In this document: positions 35,764 through 47,900 of the stretch, one piece after another
Position numbering within the stretch: position 1 is the first letter of the stretch
Layout: each line of letters begins with the position of its first letter
NCBI GenBank assembly: GCA_950106755.1
Contig: OX467086.1
Span: forward strand, 18,618,001-18,682,000
DNA length: 64,000 nucleotides
Direction of reading: 5' to 3'
Source: Climacium dendroides
Taxonomy: Eukaryota > Streptophyta > Bryopsida > Hypnales > Climaciaceae
The notes under the pieces: model-generated
The model's input: the letters and a program-made list of their open reading frames with translations, nothing else
What the model was told of the DNA's origin: nothing
Databases searched by the model: none
Translations under genes and position numbers: made by a program

Positions 35764-36434
35764 CTTCCCTCACAACCTCTACAAACCCACAATAAGTACT
35801 TAATACAATACAACAAAACCCTCAAGATAAAAAGGGACAAAATTGATGAAGAAACGACGACGTACGAGTCGCCGAAGAAGACAGTTATGAACGCTGTAAA
35901 AATTGAGTCTATGCATGATCGACGTCTTCTTCTCTCTCACCTAAATCCTATTAAGTTTGATGATGTCATCATGACATCATCTCAAAGTCAACTTGTAATT
36001 CTTCTAATTTCAACTTTTACATCTACTAAAGACACTACAACAATGGCAGTGTTTTATGACTACAAAATTATGACTGAGGATGACTGGCGACTGCTTGTAG
36101 TCATATTTTTGAAGGTAAAAAAAAATATGACTACAAATATGACTGCGAGTCATATTTTAGCCTTATACATCATGGCCGTATAGTATATGGCCATTGGGAA
36201 CACCAAAATACTTCATAGAGAATGGTAGGGAACATATTTAGGGAACGCCCAGTCATATTTTCTAGTCATATTTTGCAATCACATCTCTATAATAGTAAGA
36301 ATTTTTTTAGGGCAGCCCAAAAACAATTTGAATAGGGAATATATTTAGAAAGTACCTAGTCATATTTTTCCACATAGGATTTTTTTGTAGTCATATTTTT
36401 TTAAAATCATTTTTTTGTAGTTGCCATTAATTTA

Positions 36435-36515
36435 GGATTTTGAAACCCTAGCCGCTACAAAATAGGGTTTTGAAACCCTAGCTGCCACAAAATTAGGGTT
36501 TTGAAACCCTAGCCA
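36435..36515. repeat. Three telobox-like palindromes
   Basis: 'agggttttgaaaccctag' occurs twice and a shortened 'aggattttgaaaccctag' once, about 33-37 bp apart. Each pairs AGGGTTT with AAACCCT, the plant telomere/telobox unit, as a palindrome. They lie inside the CACTA element. Confidence 0.7.
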
Positions 36516-36529
36516 TCATTTTTTGTAGC

Positions 36530-37520
36530 CACTCCTCTTTTTGCCCCTTCTTCTTTCTTTTTTGTTTCTACTTCTTTGTTTTTGTTGCTTCTTAAGTTTT
36601 GTTTCTTATTGCTTCTTAGGGGTTTCTTCTTCTTGTTTTTTCTTACTTCTTAGGTTTTGCTTCTTCTTCTTATTTAGGTTTTGTTTCTTGTTGCTTCTTA
36701 GGTTTTTCTTCTTCTTGCTTCTTCTTGCTTCTTCTTGCTTCTTCTTGCTTCTTCTTGCTTCTTCTTACTTCTTCTTACTTCTTAAGTTTTGCTTCTTCTT
36801 CCTATTTAGGTTTTGTTTCTTCTTCTTTCATTTTTGTTCCTTCTTCTTTGTTTTTGTTGCTTCTTAAGTTTTATTTTTTGTTGCTTCTTAGATTTTTCTT
36901 CTTCTTGCTTCTTTTTACTTCTTTTTACTTCTTAGGTTTTGCTTCTTCTTCTTTCTTTTTTGTTCCTTCTTCTTTCTTTTTGTTGCTTCTTAAGTTTTAT
37001 TTTTTGTTGCTCCTTAGATTTTTCTTCTTCTTGCTTCTTTTTACTTCTTCTTCTTACTTCTTAGGTTTTGCTTCTTCCTATTTAGGTTTTGCTTTTTTGT
37101 TTTGTTTTGTTCCTTCTTCTTTGTTTTTGTTGCTTCTTAAGTTTTGTTTTTTGTTGCTTCTTAGGTTTTCCTCTTCTTGCTTCTTCTTACTTGATCTTGC
37201 TCCTTCTTACTTCTTGCTTCTTAGGTTTGCTTCTTCTTCTTACTTAGCTTTTGCTTCTTCTTCTTTCTTAGGTTTTGCTTCTTCTTGCCTTTCAACTTTT
37301 ATTTCTTTTTCCTTCTTAAATTTTTTTTCTTGCTTTTTGAGTTTTGTTTTTTAGGTTTTGCTTCTTTTTCCTCTTAGATTTCTCTTCTTCTTCCTTTTTA
37401 AATTTCGCTTATTTTTCTTTCTTAAGTTTTGCTCCTTTTTCCTTTTTAGATTTTGCTTCTTCTTGCCTCCTAACTTTTGCTTCTTCTTCCATCTTAGATT
37501 TTTCTTTTTCTTGCCTCCTA
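36530..37520. repeat. CTT-rich degenerate tandem repeat
   Basis: About 1 kb of pyrimidine-rich sequence made of 'gcttcttcttg', 'acttcttaggttttg' and 'tttttgttgcttcttaag' blocks, recurring every 100-130 bp. The long Phe/Leu/Ser-rich frames it gives in all three plus-strand frames are a consequence of composition. Confidence 0.85.
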
Positions 37521-38187
37521 GTCATATTTTGCAGTTATATTTTGTAATCATATTTTGCAATTACAATGTCACTTAGTTTTTACTTCTTCTTTTTTGCTAC
37601 TTTTTGCTTCTTAATCTCTCTATCATCATTGTTATTTTTTTTGGTTATTTATAATTTTTGAATATATAATGATTATAATTTTTTTTTATCTTAAACATGT
37701 TTACATATTTTGTAGTGCTTTAAATTTTTAAAGTTTGAATTATATTGTTCATTTATTGAAAACTAACCTTCTTGTTTATACATGTAGGCATTGGAAATTG
37801 AAATGAAGTTATTGAAGGCTACTTGCAATACAAAAGAGGTAACATCTTTACATTTTTGTTGGAATATAGATTCTACAAGTATGTAGAAATATACATATAT
37901 AAAGAGCCATTGTGATATATTTTGTGTTAGTAACTAATAAATGTTATTGAAAAAATCACATTTTTTCTTGTATTTGACTTTCTAATGTGATTAATTTTTA
38001 CCCATTTAAGAAATCATATGTATTCATTTTTAATTAAATGGATTCTCTTACTTAACTACTAAATTATGTTGATGTATGACTATACATAGTCATTTTATAA
38101 ATCATCAAAAAATATGACTGAAAAAAATTGTTTTATACATCATTTAAAAAAATGACTGAGAAAAGTCATATTTCGTGTTACTGCAAA

Positions 38188-38530
38188 ATATGACTTACTA
38201 TAATCATATTTCACATCACTGCAAAATATGACTCACTACAGTCATATTCCACATTACTACAAAATATGACTCACTACAGTCATATTCCACATCACTGCAA
38301 AATATGACTCATTGCAGTCATGTTCCATGTCATCAAAAAATATGACTCACTGCAGTCATATTCCATGTCATCAAAAAATATGACTCGTTGCAGTCATATT
38401 CCATATCATCAAAAAATATGATTCACTGCAGTCATATTCCACGTCTTAAAAAAATATGATTCACTGCAGTCATATTCCACGTCATCAAAAAATATGACTC
38501 GCTGCAGTCATATTCTACATAGGATTTTTT
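38188..38530. repeat. 38-bp palindromic subterminal array, 9 units
   Basis: 'atatgact' (or 'atatgatt') recurs at 38188, 38226, 38264, 38302, 38340, 38378, 38416, 38454 and 38492, exactly 38 bp apart. Each unit carries the near-palindrome atatgactcactgcagtcat. Dense regular subterminal sites are the known binding platform of TNPA-like proteins in CACTA elements (family knowledge), so these are likely transposase-binding sites. Confidence 0.85.
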
Positions 38531-38944
38531 TGTGTGCCCGGGCAACTCAACAAAAAGTCAAGACCCCCCTAGGAGAGTCAAAGTATACGCCATGTTGGCA
38601 TACTATAGCTAAATATGGGTATTTATATCCTTCAATTTATATGACTGCCAATATGACTGATGTTTGAAGCGACTGCTTCCAAACAACTAGAGTCAATCAT
38701 ATCCCGAGTCATCTACAATGATTTCTGCGTGAGTCATATTTTTTGATTTTACGACTCATTGCAGTCATAAAACACTGCTTTTGTTGTAGTGAGATGTCAT
38801 TGTTTCTTTGTAAAGTGGCTCTTAAAGTGCTTGTTTACTATATAGACTTAGTTTTTGGAGTCACTGTAGGTTAAAAACAATAGTTAAAAAAAAAATTAAA
38901 GGATAGCTTTAATTTACATTGTTTGTCCCCTTGTGGTACCTTTG

Positions 38945-39533
38945 AAGAATATTCCATTGAAAGTGTCCCTAAAAGTCATTTAACCATTCCTTTACTTAAT
39001 TTGTGATTAACAAACCAATAATTTTTTAAATTTCGGTATGAGGACTTAGCCATGTGACGGTTTTAGTAACCTAGGGAGTTCTTTTTTGAAATAAATATAG
39101 AGTAGTATTTACATATTTTTTCTAAAAATTATATTTTTTCTAAAAATTATATTTTTTCTAAAAATTATATTTTTTCTAAAAATTATATTTTTTCTAAAAA
39201 TTATATTTTTTCTAAAAATTATATTTTTTCTAAAAATTATATTTTTTCTAAAAATTATATTTTTTCTAAAAATTATATTTTTTCTAAAAATTATATTTTT
39301 TCTAAAAATTATATTTTTTCTAAAAATTATATTTTTTCTAAAAATTATATTTTTTCTAAAAATTATATTTTTTCTAAAAATTATATTTTTTCTAAAAATT
39401 ATATTTTTTCTAAATTCATGATTATTGCTAATACTACAAAAATGTTTTTTTGTTTTTGTTTTGTTTTTCTAAAAAAAGGTGCCTCCAATTGTGTTGAATT
39501 GCTTATTTTGACAATTTTGGATGTTTTCACCTT
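38945..39533. mobile_element. Diverged TA-MITE relative carrying the 18-bp array
   Basis: 'ccattgaaagtgtccctaaa' at 38952 and 'gtgttgaattgctta' at about 39491 correspond to 'gtgcccttaaagtgtccctag' and 'atgttgaattgctta' in the MITE at 29703-30042. The right end 'gatgttttcaccttaa' resembles its TIR. The left end is lost in the neighbouring element. Confidence 0.45.
39115..39414. repeat. 18-bp tandem array, about 16 perfect units
   Basis: 'tctaaaaattatattttt' repeats from 39121 to 39409 with no visible variation, 18 bp per unit. The homologous point of the MITE at 29703 ('aaaaattattttttaat', about 29938) has only one such stretch. The array therefore looks like a recent expansion of a sequence that was single-copy in the family. 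Confidence 0.92.
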
Positions 39534-41458
39534 AAAACAATTTTTTGGACACATCAATAACACATGAGTGGCATTGTGAAGGCTAAAGGGAGTCCTTAGA
39601 GCTCAACAAATAAGTTTAGGGCCACTTCACACTTTTGTTGTTCAAGTCAAGAGGTTGTAGGAGGGAGTGGCCAAACTTTGTTGAGAGTCTAAAGAAATGG
39701 GCTAAAAATAGGCAAAATAATAAAAAAAAAATTTGATGGCTTCTCAATTGGATTCTTGTCCAATCCAAACTTCCTTTAAAAACCCATTGCCTTGGTCAAA
39801 AAGTGTTCCATGTAATTTTTTGGGCCTTTGGATTTTGCCTTCTAGTGTGAAGGGTGCAAGAGGATGAATTCTCGTTTTTTTTGCAATTTAATTGGTGGAA
39901 ATCGACAGCCTTTCAACCTTGGATCAGAGTGTGAAGTGCCCCTTGGAGTGTATGAAAAGTGAAGTGTGTTGTGAAGACTGCTTGGAGATTGTGCTTCTGC
40001 CTCTTGCCATGTGGAGCCTTCAGCTCTGTTGAGTTTGGGGAACAGTTGGCGGCAAGTGGAAGCCTCCAATTATTTTTTCTGGGTTCTCGAATGCTCAGTT
40101 GCTCACTTTGGAAATGCTTTGGAATGTTCTCTATGATACTCCTGCAGAAGAGGGCCACTTTCACGCCAAGTGGAGGATAGGGTATCAGCAAAATCTTCTT
40201 CCATGGCTTGCCATTGGCGTTCTCCAATCATATTGTTGAACAGTGTTGCCGCTCTGAGATGTGAAGATGGGTCTCCGATTTGCTAGACCTAGAGTGCAAG
40301 TTTTGGGTTTGAAAGTGGAAGCACTTAAGACTCCCTACTTGAATGCAAATATTTCAGGGAGGAATTTTCGGTTCAAACCATGCTGCCTTTGGGAAAGATG
40401 CAATGACATTTCATAGCATGAATTGAGTGCTCAAATCCCTGCTTGCAATCACAAATCTTGAACTTGGTTGAAGACAGTAATATACATGTCGAGCTTCTGA
40501 AGTGTGAACGATTTTCTCTTCACAGAAATCTGAAGATTACAAGCCTTACAGCGATTTTCAACCATACGTACAGTTTCACAAAAAGTATCTTGATAAGAAA
40601 TTCAGAATTATGAGAACACAAGATAATTCATCATTCACAGTTTTCAACCACTACACAAATCATTTACAGAAAGAATGTGATAGTGCAAAAAAGGAGGCCA
40701 CCTTAACATTTATCAATGAATAACAGAGCAATTACTGCCTCATAATCGTCAATTGGCTTTGCGTCACCTCTACTCCATAAGCCGATGATGTATAAAACCA
40801 GATATGGAAATTCTCTAAAGAGCCCTGACATCCTAACCTAAACTCACAAACAGAGAAAAACAGCACCGCTGAAATTTACACCTAGACGCAATCTGCATGA
40901 CAGCAAAAAACACGACGCTCCATTTCAATGCCGGATACAACATTAGCACAACCAGGGGCTACAGCAAACCCATCGGCCACAACCACCGAAGCCCCGAGTA
41001 CAGCTACCTTGGTAGACAATTGAACGCTGATGAATTTTATAATCAGAAAAGCACTACTCCCACCAAAGCGATCTGTATAACACCAATACTGAGCCAAAAA
41101 ATCTCGACATTCCATTTCAATCCGAGGCATAACGTCCGCACATGAGCACAATCGGAAGCTCCAACAGAATTTCTCGGCCATGACCAAAGAAAAACGCCGT
41201 GAAGCTCGTGAAACGTGCAGCCTAGAACACTGCCGAAATTGAACATCAAAGAGATACTACACAACTCCATCGAAACCCTGATGGATATATTGCTACAAAA
41301 ATCCATATGCTAGGACAGACTCCAGTGCACATGATACAATTCAAAAGGCCTTGAATTCAAGAACTCCTTATTCTCCACTACTTTACAAGCGCCTTCCCAA
41401 GGCGGAAGTCGCCACTGACCACGGCATTTGTGCAACTGCAAAAATTGTCACGGTTGCT
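39534..41458. other. Intergenic DNA and ferredoxin 2 3' flank
   Basis: 39600-40450 has mixed composition with open stretches on both strands but no family I recognise. 40895-41150 contains two similar segments about 200 bp apart ('ctccatttcaatgccggata' at 40918 and 'cattccatttcaatccgagg' at 41109). 41300-41458 is the likely 3' UTR of ferredoxin 2. Confidence 0.35.
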
Positions 41459-41902
41459 CTAAGAGAGATCCTCCTCCTTGTGCGTGTAGATCGTGACGTC
41501 GCTGCTGGGATAGGCGATGCACGTCAACACGAAGCCTGCGTCCTGCTGTGCGTCATCCAAGAACGATTGCTCACTTTGGTCAACCGTGCCCGACTCAATC
41601 TTCCCAGCGCAAGAAGAGCAGGACCCCGCACGGCACGAGTACGGCAAGTCGAGGCCACTTTCTTCAGCCGCGTCCAAGATGTACACATCGTCCTCCACGG
41701 CCAATGTCTTCTTCTCCCCTTCTTCATCAATCAAAGTGACTTGGTAAGTGGCCATGCAAGTGACGCGCCCCATGTTCTTCGTCTTCAATCCGAAGGCCTT
41801 GGTCATAGACACCGAGGAAGGACGCACCTTGGCGCTGCTGCTGGTGCCCGCCAGGGAGGCGACGGGCACAATGGTGCTCAAAGCGATGGTTGAAGCTGCC
41901 AT
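41459..41902 (-). CDS. PETF: Chloroplast [2Fe-2S] ferredoxin precursor 2
   Basis: A stromal photosynthetic-type ferredoxin. Intronless, 147 aa from the ATG at 41902 ([10 protein letters not shown]...). The frame is open upstream to another Met at 42049, but family length and the Ser/Thr/Ala-rich transit peptide support 41902. Cleavage is expected after VTCM (residue 50), giving a 97-residue mature protein ATYQVTLI... The cluster ligands CRAGSCSSC and LTC are intact. Compared with ferredoxin 1 it has one extra residue in the first loop (DEEGEKK), Tyr near the C-terminus (TIYTH) and the ending KEEDLS. This is closer to abundant leaf-type ferredoxins, so it may be the main photosynthetic form (inference). 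A CATAAAG sequence about 120 bp upstream, on the minus strand, could serve as a TATA box. Confidence 0.96.
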   Translation of the reverse strand: MAASTIALSTIVPVASLAGTSSSAKVRPSSVSMTKAFGLKTKNMGRVTCMATYQVTLIDEEGEKKTLAVEDDVYILDAAEESGLDLPYSCRAGSCSSCAGKIESGTVDQSEQSFLDDAQQDAGFVLTCIAYPSSDVTIYTHKEEDLS

Positions 41903-44900
41903 CTCGTTCGACAAACCAAAAAACTCACTGCAAAGCTGGGTTGGTGGATTCTGCAAGGTGGAGGAGGTGCGGAGAGCGTGTGGAAAGCTTGTGGGGAGAT
42001 GGGGGAGGTGACGGTAGGGGAGTGCTTTATGTAAGGAAGAAGGGAGCAATCATCAATGGCCGTGGTTCATTGACATCGGACAGCCACCTGTTGTGAGAGA
42101 GGGATGACCCCACCCTAGGAAACCTCATCTGCTTTTTGAACGAATGGCTTCAGGCGGAGCGCATGGATCCAGGGGGTGGGCACTGGGCAGGCCAAATTTG
42201 GTTTTAGGGATCCTATCCAGCTTTTAACTTTGCCTACTGCAAAATCAATCCAGGGTCGCTAAGTGTCAGATCTCTGGAGAAGCACTCATCAGAGTGACGG
42301 ACAATCTCATGCTGACACTCTACAAAAGAGGAATAGAAATTATTTCTCTCTCTGCAACGAAAGGACTCTTCATCTTCTTTCTAAGGGAAACCACACAGTA
42401 AAAATTCTTGCAGTTTTGAATTAACTATGGAATAATTTGTCACTGCTCATCCCTTCCTGCACGGAAAGATAGCGGACCTACATTGCCAGAATGGGGGTGA
42501 CCAGGAATGGGTTGCCCTCCCATAGTGTAAAAGAGGACCGTCATCCGAAACTTGCCGAAGATAACGAAAAGCTTTCAATAAACATGCAGCAAAAACTAAA
42601 CTGTCTAAGGAAGCCTGCTCTTGGAAAGAACGCACAATGGCGGTCCAAGCAGTACGATGCGAGTCCTAGATGTTCGGCACGAGATTCTGCAAAAGCTCTG
42701 CCGCTTCAGCCTGGCGCGAGGTCGACACACTCTGCATCGCGTCTGTTTTGGATTTGATGCTTGAAAGAGCCCAGCCAAGTGAGCACATCTGTTGGGGTCT
42801 GCGGATTGCGAACTCCGGTCTCCGGCGGACGCTCAGCTCACGTGGCTGGGCTCTGTTGGAGGGTTTCGTGAAGTTAGTCAAATGTTGGCAAGCACGTTGG
42901 GGCTTTGAATCGCGCCAAGTGGGTGATGACCCAGAGCATTCGGAAGAATATGACTCTCAGATATCATCACTCGGAATGGAGAAACGCACGACAATTGGCC
43001 TCACGCACATCTGGGACAGCGCGCTCTTCCCTCTTCCCTTGTCTTCAGAGAATCGGCAAAGCCAACATCTGCGCGAGCTTAGTTTTCTCCTGGCTGACCC
43101 TCAAAAACACACTCCCTCAAGGCACAGCTTCAGACCAGGGCTTACTTTTTTCTTTTTTCTTTTTCATTTCTTATGAAGTGGCAAAGTGGATATAAAATGT
43201 TACGGTTGGTGCTCCAAATTTCAACACTCATCCATGTATTGGACAAAAAATATCACATTCATACATATCACATGTCTCTAATCTTATTTTCGTCCACAAT
43301 CTAGAGATTTCATCTAAGTTTTTGTTTTTTAAATTCAAAGTTTTTGGCAAAAAAACTTCACGATTTTTTGCCATTTTTTTTTAGCCAAATTCATTTTTGG
43401 GGTGCATTCTAGCACTAGAATGCCAAAAAAACCTTGCTTCGAATTCCATGCCAAGAGAAATTTTCACAATCCATCCAAAAATTGGGATGGAAATTTGAGA
43501 AATATCATGAGTGGTCTTAATGACGGATGTAGACTATGTCCTCAAGAACTTTACTTAACGCTTTGTGTCTCAAGATAATTCCCTCAAAAATAAATATCAT
43601 CCTAGACATCAAAACTGAGTAATGTTGCGATTGTCTCCAAGAGTATCAAAAGCAAAACCTTGCAAGTAGAGCTTGATGAAATTCTTCCAATTCTCAACAT
43701 TTTGAAATAGAGAATGTCAAGATTGGATGGTGTTTGAGGCATCCCCACTTGAACACAACCAAATGGCAACCCACCATAATTTCAAATCTAGAAGCTAAAG
43801 ACACCAAATTGCAATCTCCAGTAAGGACACCCCTTCTTTATTTTAGAATTTAAATGTAAAGATAGTCATTCTTGTCTTGTGAGATTTGTATCACATAAAG
43901 TAGAAAAGATTGCCTATTTTGGATTTAGGTTCAAAATGAAGATAGAATGTTGAATGTGATATGATAAGCTTGGCCTATTAGGTTTACTTAGCCTATTTAG
44001 TATGCCTTTTAACTTCTCGTCTTCCAACCTTATGCATCAAATGTATTTCATAAATGGTGAATCAATGGATTACAAGTAAAATGGAGAAAAATACCAAAGA
44101 TTGGCTTGTTTATCCTTGTAAGAAACCCTTCCCATTTATGGCTCACAATGGCTTGGATACATGAGTATTGTGATTTTTGGTATGAAATTTTTTTAAATGA
44201 AGTAAAATATGGATAACTTGTAAAGAATTCAAAATAGTATGTGTATGAAAATTCAAGCTTAGAAAACTTTATTTCTAAAATTTTTCACAAAAAAAGAAAG
44301 ATGGAAAATGTAAGAAAATAGATATTTGGAATTTGACTCTTAGAAAATAGTAAGAATTTTTTTTTAAATTCAATTTTAAAATTCATTTTTTCCAACTTGA
44401 AGATGTTTCTTCTCAACCATTTGCATCTTGGGGGAAAAATTTATGTTCTCTACACGTATACAAAGGAAGTGCACTTTGAGTACAGGTGGAAGGTGGGCAC
44501 TTTATCATTTAAAAAAAATCTTTTTGTTGGCTCGTGTAAATATAGAAGTCCTTGCCTCCCAATTTTTGACCTTCAAATTTTCATTTTTGGATTAGAAATA
44601 GTACTCCCCTCCAAATAGCCAAAATTTACATCTAATTGGAGGCAACATAAAAATAACAAACTAATTGGAAAAAATTGGAAAATATTACTCAATGTTTACA
44701 ACTACTATATGTACCTTTATCTCAAATTTCTTAGAAAATAAACCTATGATGCACAAGTCATGAGTACTTATTATGCCAAGGGAACAAATAAAAAGACAAG
44801 TGTCTCTTGCAACAACCTAGTATAGTAATCCCTCAGGTTCCAAGAATCCTTTGGGGAAGGTTTGGGTAGGTACATATGATCTCAAATTTTTGCAAGATTT

Positions 44901-47900
44901 TTTGAAATTCTTTTTTCAATATTGAAAAAATGATTAGCTTTGTGGGAGTATTAATTTTATTTCAATTTGTGCCCCAAAGTAAAAGCTATGCTTCAATAAG
45001 CCCAAAACTAGCAAAGGAGGCAAGAAAAACATTTACAAAAACTTGAAATATTTTTTAAAAAACTAATTTCTTATAGATTATATTTTTGTTTAGGCTAAAA
45101 TATTTGATTTATTCCATTTGGATAAGTGTTTTAAGGCAATCTTAATGAAAATTTTGAGAAAAGAAGAATTCAATTTTAATAATTTTTCAAAAATAAAGTT
45201 GCACATTTGTTTCACTTTCTAGAACAATTTCACCATTGGGATTCGTATTTCAATTCCATCTTAGAGCTATCAATAATTTAGTTATTCTTCTATCTTGTAT
45301 GTGCTTTGATGTAACAACTTTTTAATGAATGAAAATTATGGGAGGGTAGGTGAATTTTTTTTCTTGAACTTTCAACTCAATTCTTCAACATAAAAAATTA
45401 ATTATTGATATGTAGTACAAAAAAATCATATTAAGAGGAATGAAAGCCCTATAATCTAGTCAAGCTAGGAGCAAAAAAGTTGTTTTCATAACTTCAAATG
45501 TTGATATCTTGTGATCAATATGGTCAAATCTCTGAAATTTTTTGCACACATTCTTGTACTAGTCTAATACAAGATCCAATGGCTTTAGCATGTGAGTCTA
45601 AAAATGTGAGCCTACGAGCCTTTAGCCTAGGTTTAGTGAGCCTAGACTTTGGGAATAAATTTTTGTAGAGATTATCCTTAAAAAATTTCAAAAGTAAAAG
45701 GTGTTTAGAAACAAAAATTGATGTTTAGAAAATTATGGTACTTATTACCATGAAAATGTAGATATCCTATAACCGTGAAAAATAATTTGAATCACCATAT
45801 TTGAAAATTTTCAAAGTTTTCAAGTAAATTGTTCAAAGTACAAGAGAGATTTGAAGGGATCAAAAGTATAGTACCTATGACTGTGGAAAATGCAGGTATC
45901 CTATCTCCATGTCCTCTTATTGCATGCTGCATACAAATCTCATCTAAACATATCAATTCATAACGTGGACTTGATGAAAAATTTCAAGAATTTCTCAATA
46001 TCCCAATCCTCTCTACATAGAATGGAGATTTAGCCCTTAGAGGATCTCTTAGTGGAGGGGGTGAGGATTTTACTTAATTTTTGTGAGATATTTGGTCATA
46101 GATCCTACCGTGTAACCTAACAACCTATTTTGTGTCCTTTGGCTATAAATTCTAAAATTCCCTTAACCATGGTTATAGGTTCTAAACCAAAAATCCAAAT
46201 TCTTCCATTGTAGCTTGTTGTACATAAAACACATAATTTGTCCTCTTAAAAAGTTGAGGGAACTTGATTGAATGAAGAGCTCATTCAATTTGTCCTTTTA
46301 GCCTATATTTTGGCAAACATTTGGAGCATAGAGAGATTCTTATTTGTTTTTATGTGGTGTTGTTGTTGTCATGTTCTCAATTGACTAAACACAACCAATT
46401 AGTCAAATTAGTCAAATAGTCAAAAAATTACTAAAATGTTGTTTCTAGTACTAAATGGTCTTGTTAGGTGCATATAATAAGTATGTTGCTAATCATCAAT
46501 GCTAATCGGTCATAACATCACTAAAAGCTTATCATTTTTAGTCATTGGTTACTAAAAGGTCAATTTTGCTATGTATAATAAGTATATGTCAAATTCAAAA
46601 CACTAATTGGTCATTACATTATTGAAAAATTGTCCTTTTTGGTCACTAGGTACTAAAAATTTGTCTTTGTTGGTCACTACTTACTAATAATTTGACTTTT
46701 TTGGTCACTATTTATCAAATAAACACCTTATGCCATATAAATTTCTAAAACATCTCTAATTTCATATATGAAGCAAAATTTTGTTGCCTAAACTAAAGGC
46801 TTGATTTGACAAGGAATTCATTGGAAGGATGCTACCTACTTTATATGATATAGGGGAGAATTCTCAAAAATGTTGATAGAAATATGAGGGATTGCTATGT
46901 GAGAGGTAGTAATGGCTTAGGAACTTCAAAAAGGGGAGGTAAGTGACTTGTGTTTTCTCCCCTTCTTCTAGCATGTTTCCTTGTTATTGCTCTTTTTTGG
47001 TTCTTTTCTTCATTTGTGCAATTGGATGGACTTCATATGCACTAAACTTACTATTTGTCCATTCTAGTCAATGGTCCACTTCTACTAGTCAAAGCTTTTG
47101 ATTCTATCATGAACTATACTCAACTACAATTTCACTTTCACCTTGGGAAATGTGCATGCCAATGCTAAAGATCTTGTGGTTATTTCTTCCACCCTCAAAA
47201 ATAGTAACTAAACATTCAACTCCAACACTTGTGCACTTTTCAGTGAGCTTCCCACTTCTCCAATGAATCCCCATATTCTAGGGTTAAATTGCTTTCACAT
47301 TATTGACAGTACATTCACTAACCAACACATATCCATTTCAAAAATGCTTTTTGTCCATTATAGAACTTCTTGTAGAGATGCTTAAAGGAAGAGGGTTGCA
47401 ACAAAAGCCAACTCTCATAAAACTGAACTCATAGAACAATTTCTAAGGTAAAATAGCCCATTTTGGTTAGAATGAGGAGTTTGACATCAACTTATTACAG
47501 AAATTTTTCAATTTTTTTCCTACATTAGTACAAATGTGAGAAACAACAAGTGCAATTGAAATTATATATATTTTTTTGACAAAGTATGAATTTGCTAGGA
47601 ATTTTTGAAGTATTCAGCCCCAAAGAGTCTATAGACTACCCAAAACCAACAACATCTGAATCCATAATGGTTATCTTACTCACCTAAAGCAGTCGTAATA
47701 TTTTCTAACATGGAAAACCTAAAAAAACAAATCTTATAAAAAAGTTACACTAAAAAGTTACAAGCTCCTAAAGAGGTTACTAATCACTCCATCACTATCA
47801 TGTAAGACATTAATGGTGGTCCAAATCTTACAAACTAAAAAAACAACATAATGGGTCATTTCCTAGGTGACCACAATGGGTCATTTAACCACAATGGGTT

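Larger units (their letters stand above)
36033..38790. mobile_element. Non-autonomous CACTA transposon with AGA duplication
   Basis: Begins CACTACAACAATGGCAGTG and ends with the complement of CACTACAACAAAAGCAGTG, each followed inward by 'ttttatgact'. AGA flanks both sides (36030-36032 and 38791-38793). Subterminal 'atatgact'/'agtcatat' repeats fill both ends, especially the 38-bp array at 38188-38530. The interior is low-complexity CTT-rich DNA (36530-37520) and telomere-like palindromes (about 36435-36515). There is no transposase, so it depends on one in trans. Confidence 0.9.
34518..38866 (-). mobile_element. Tc1/mariner transposon with TA duplication
   Basis: TIRs of 27 bp begin CAGTGACTC at 34518 and, on the other strand, at 38866. 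They match at 22 of 27 positions and all five differences are transitions. TA flanks both ends (34516-34517 and 38867-38868). The 4349-bp length is inflated by a CACTA element at 36033-38790. Without it the element is about 1.6 kb, a normal Tc1 size. It encodes the dead transposase at 34746-35763. Confidence 0.85.
33688..38961. mobile_element. Second copy of the 26-bp-TIR element, split
   Basis: 33688-34517 and 38867 to about 38950 together align with 32561-33400 (for example 'ttatgaatgaata', 'acttgaaata.ta', 'aacaatag.taaaaa', 'ggtacctttga'). The right terminus is eroded after 'ggtacctttga' at about 38946. The gap is filled by the Tc1/mariner element at 34518-38866. Confidence 0.75.

Noticed and set aside
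36541..37576. Long Phe/Leu/Ser-rich plus-strand frames
   Set aside because: They follow from CTT-rich low-complexity DNA; all three frames are open and no domain or stable start exists.
40882..41306. Minus-strand frames downstream of ferredoxin 2
   Set aside because: They contain a local duplication (Met-Glu-Cys-rich echoes) and resemble no protein family; more likely 3' flank.
42670..43176. 168-codon plus-strand frame upstream of ferredoxin 2
   Set aside because: No recognisable domain, ends in a T-rich tract, and the opposite strand is open too.
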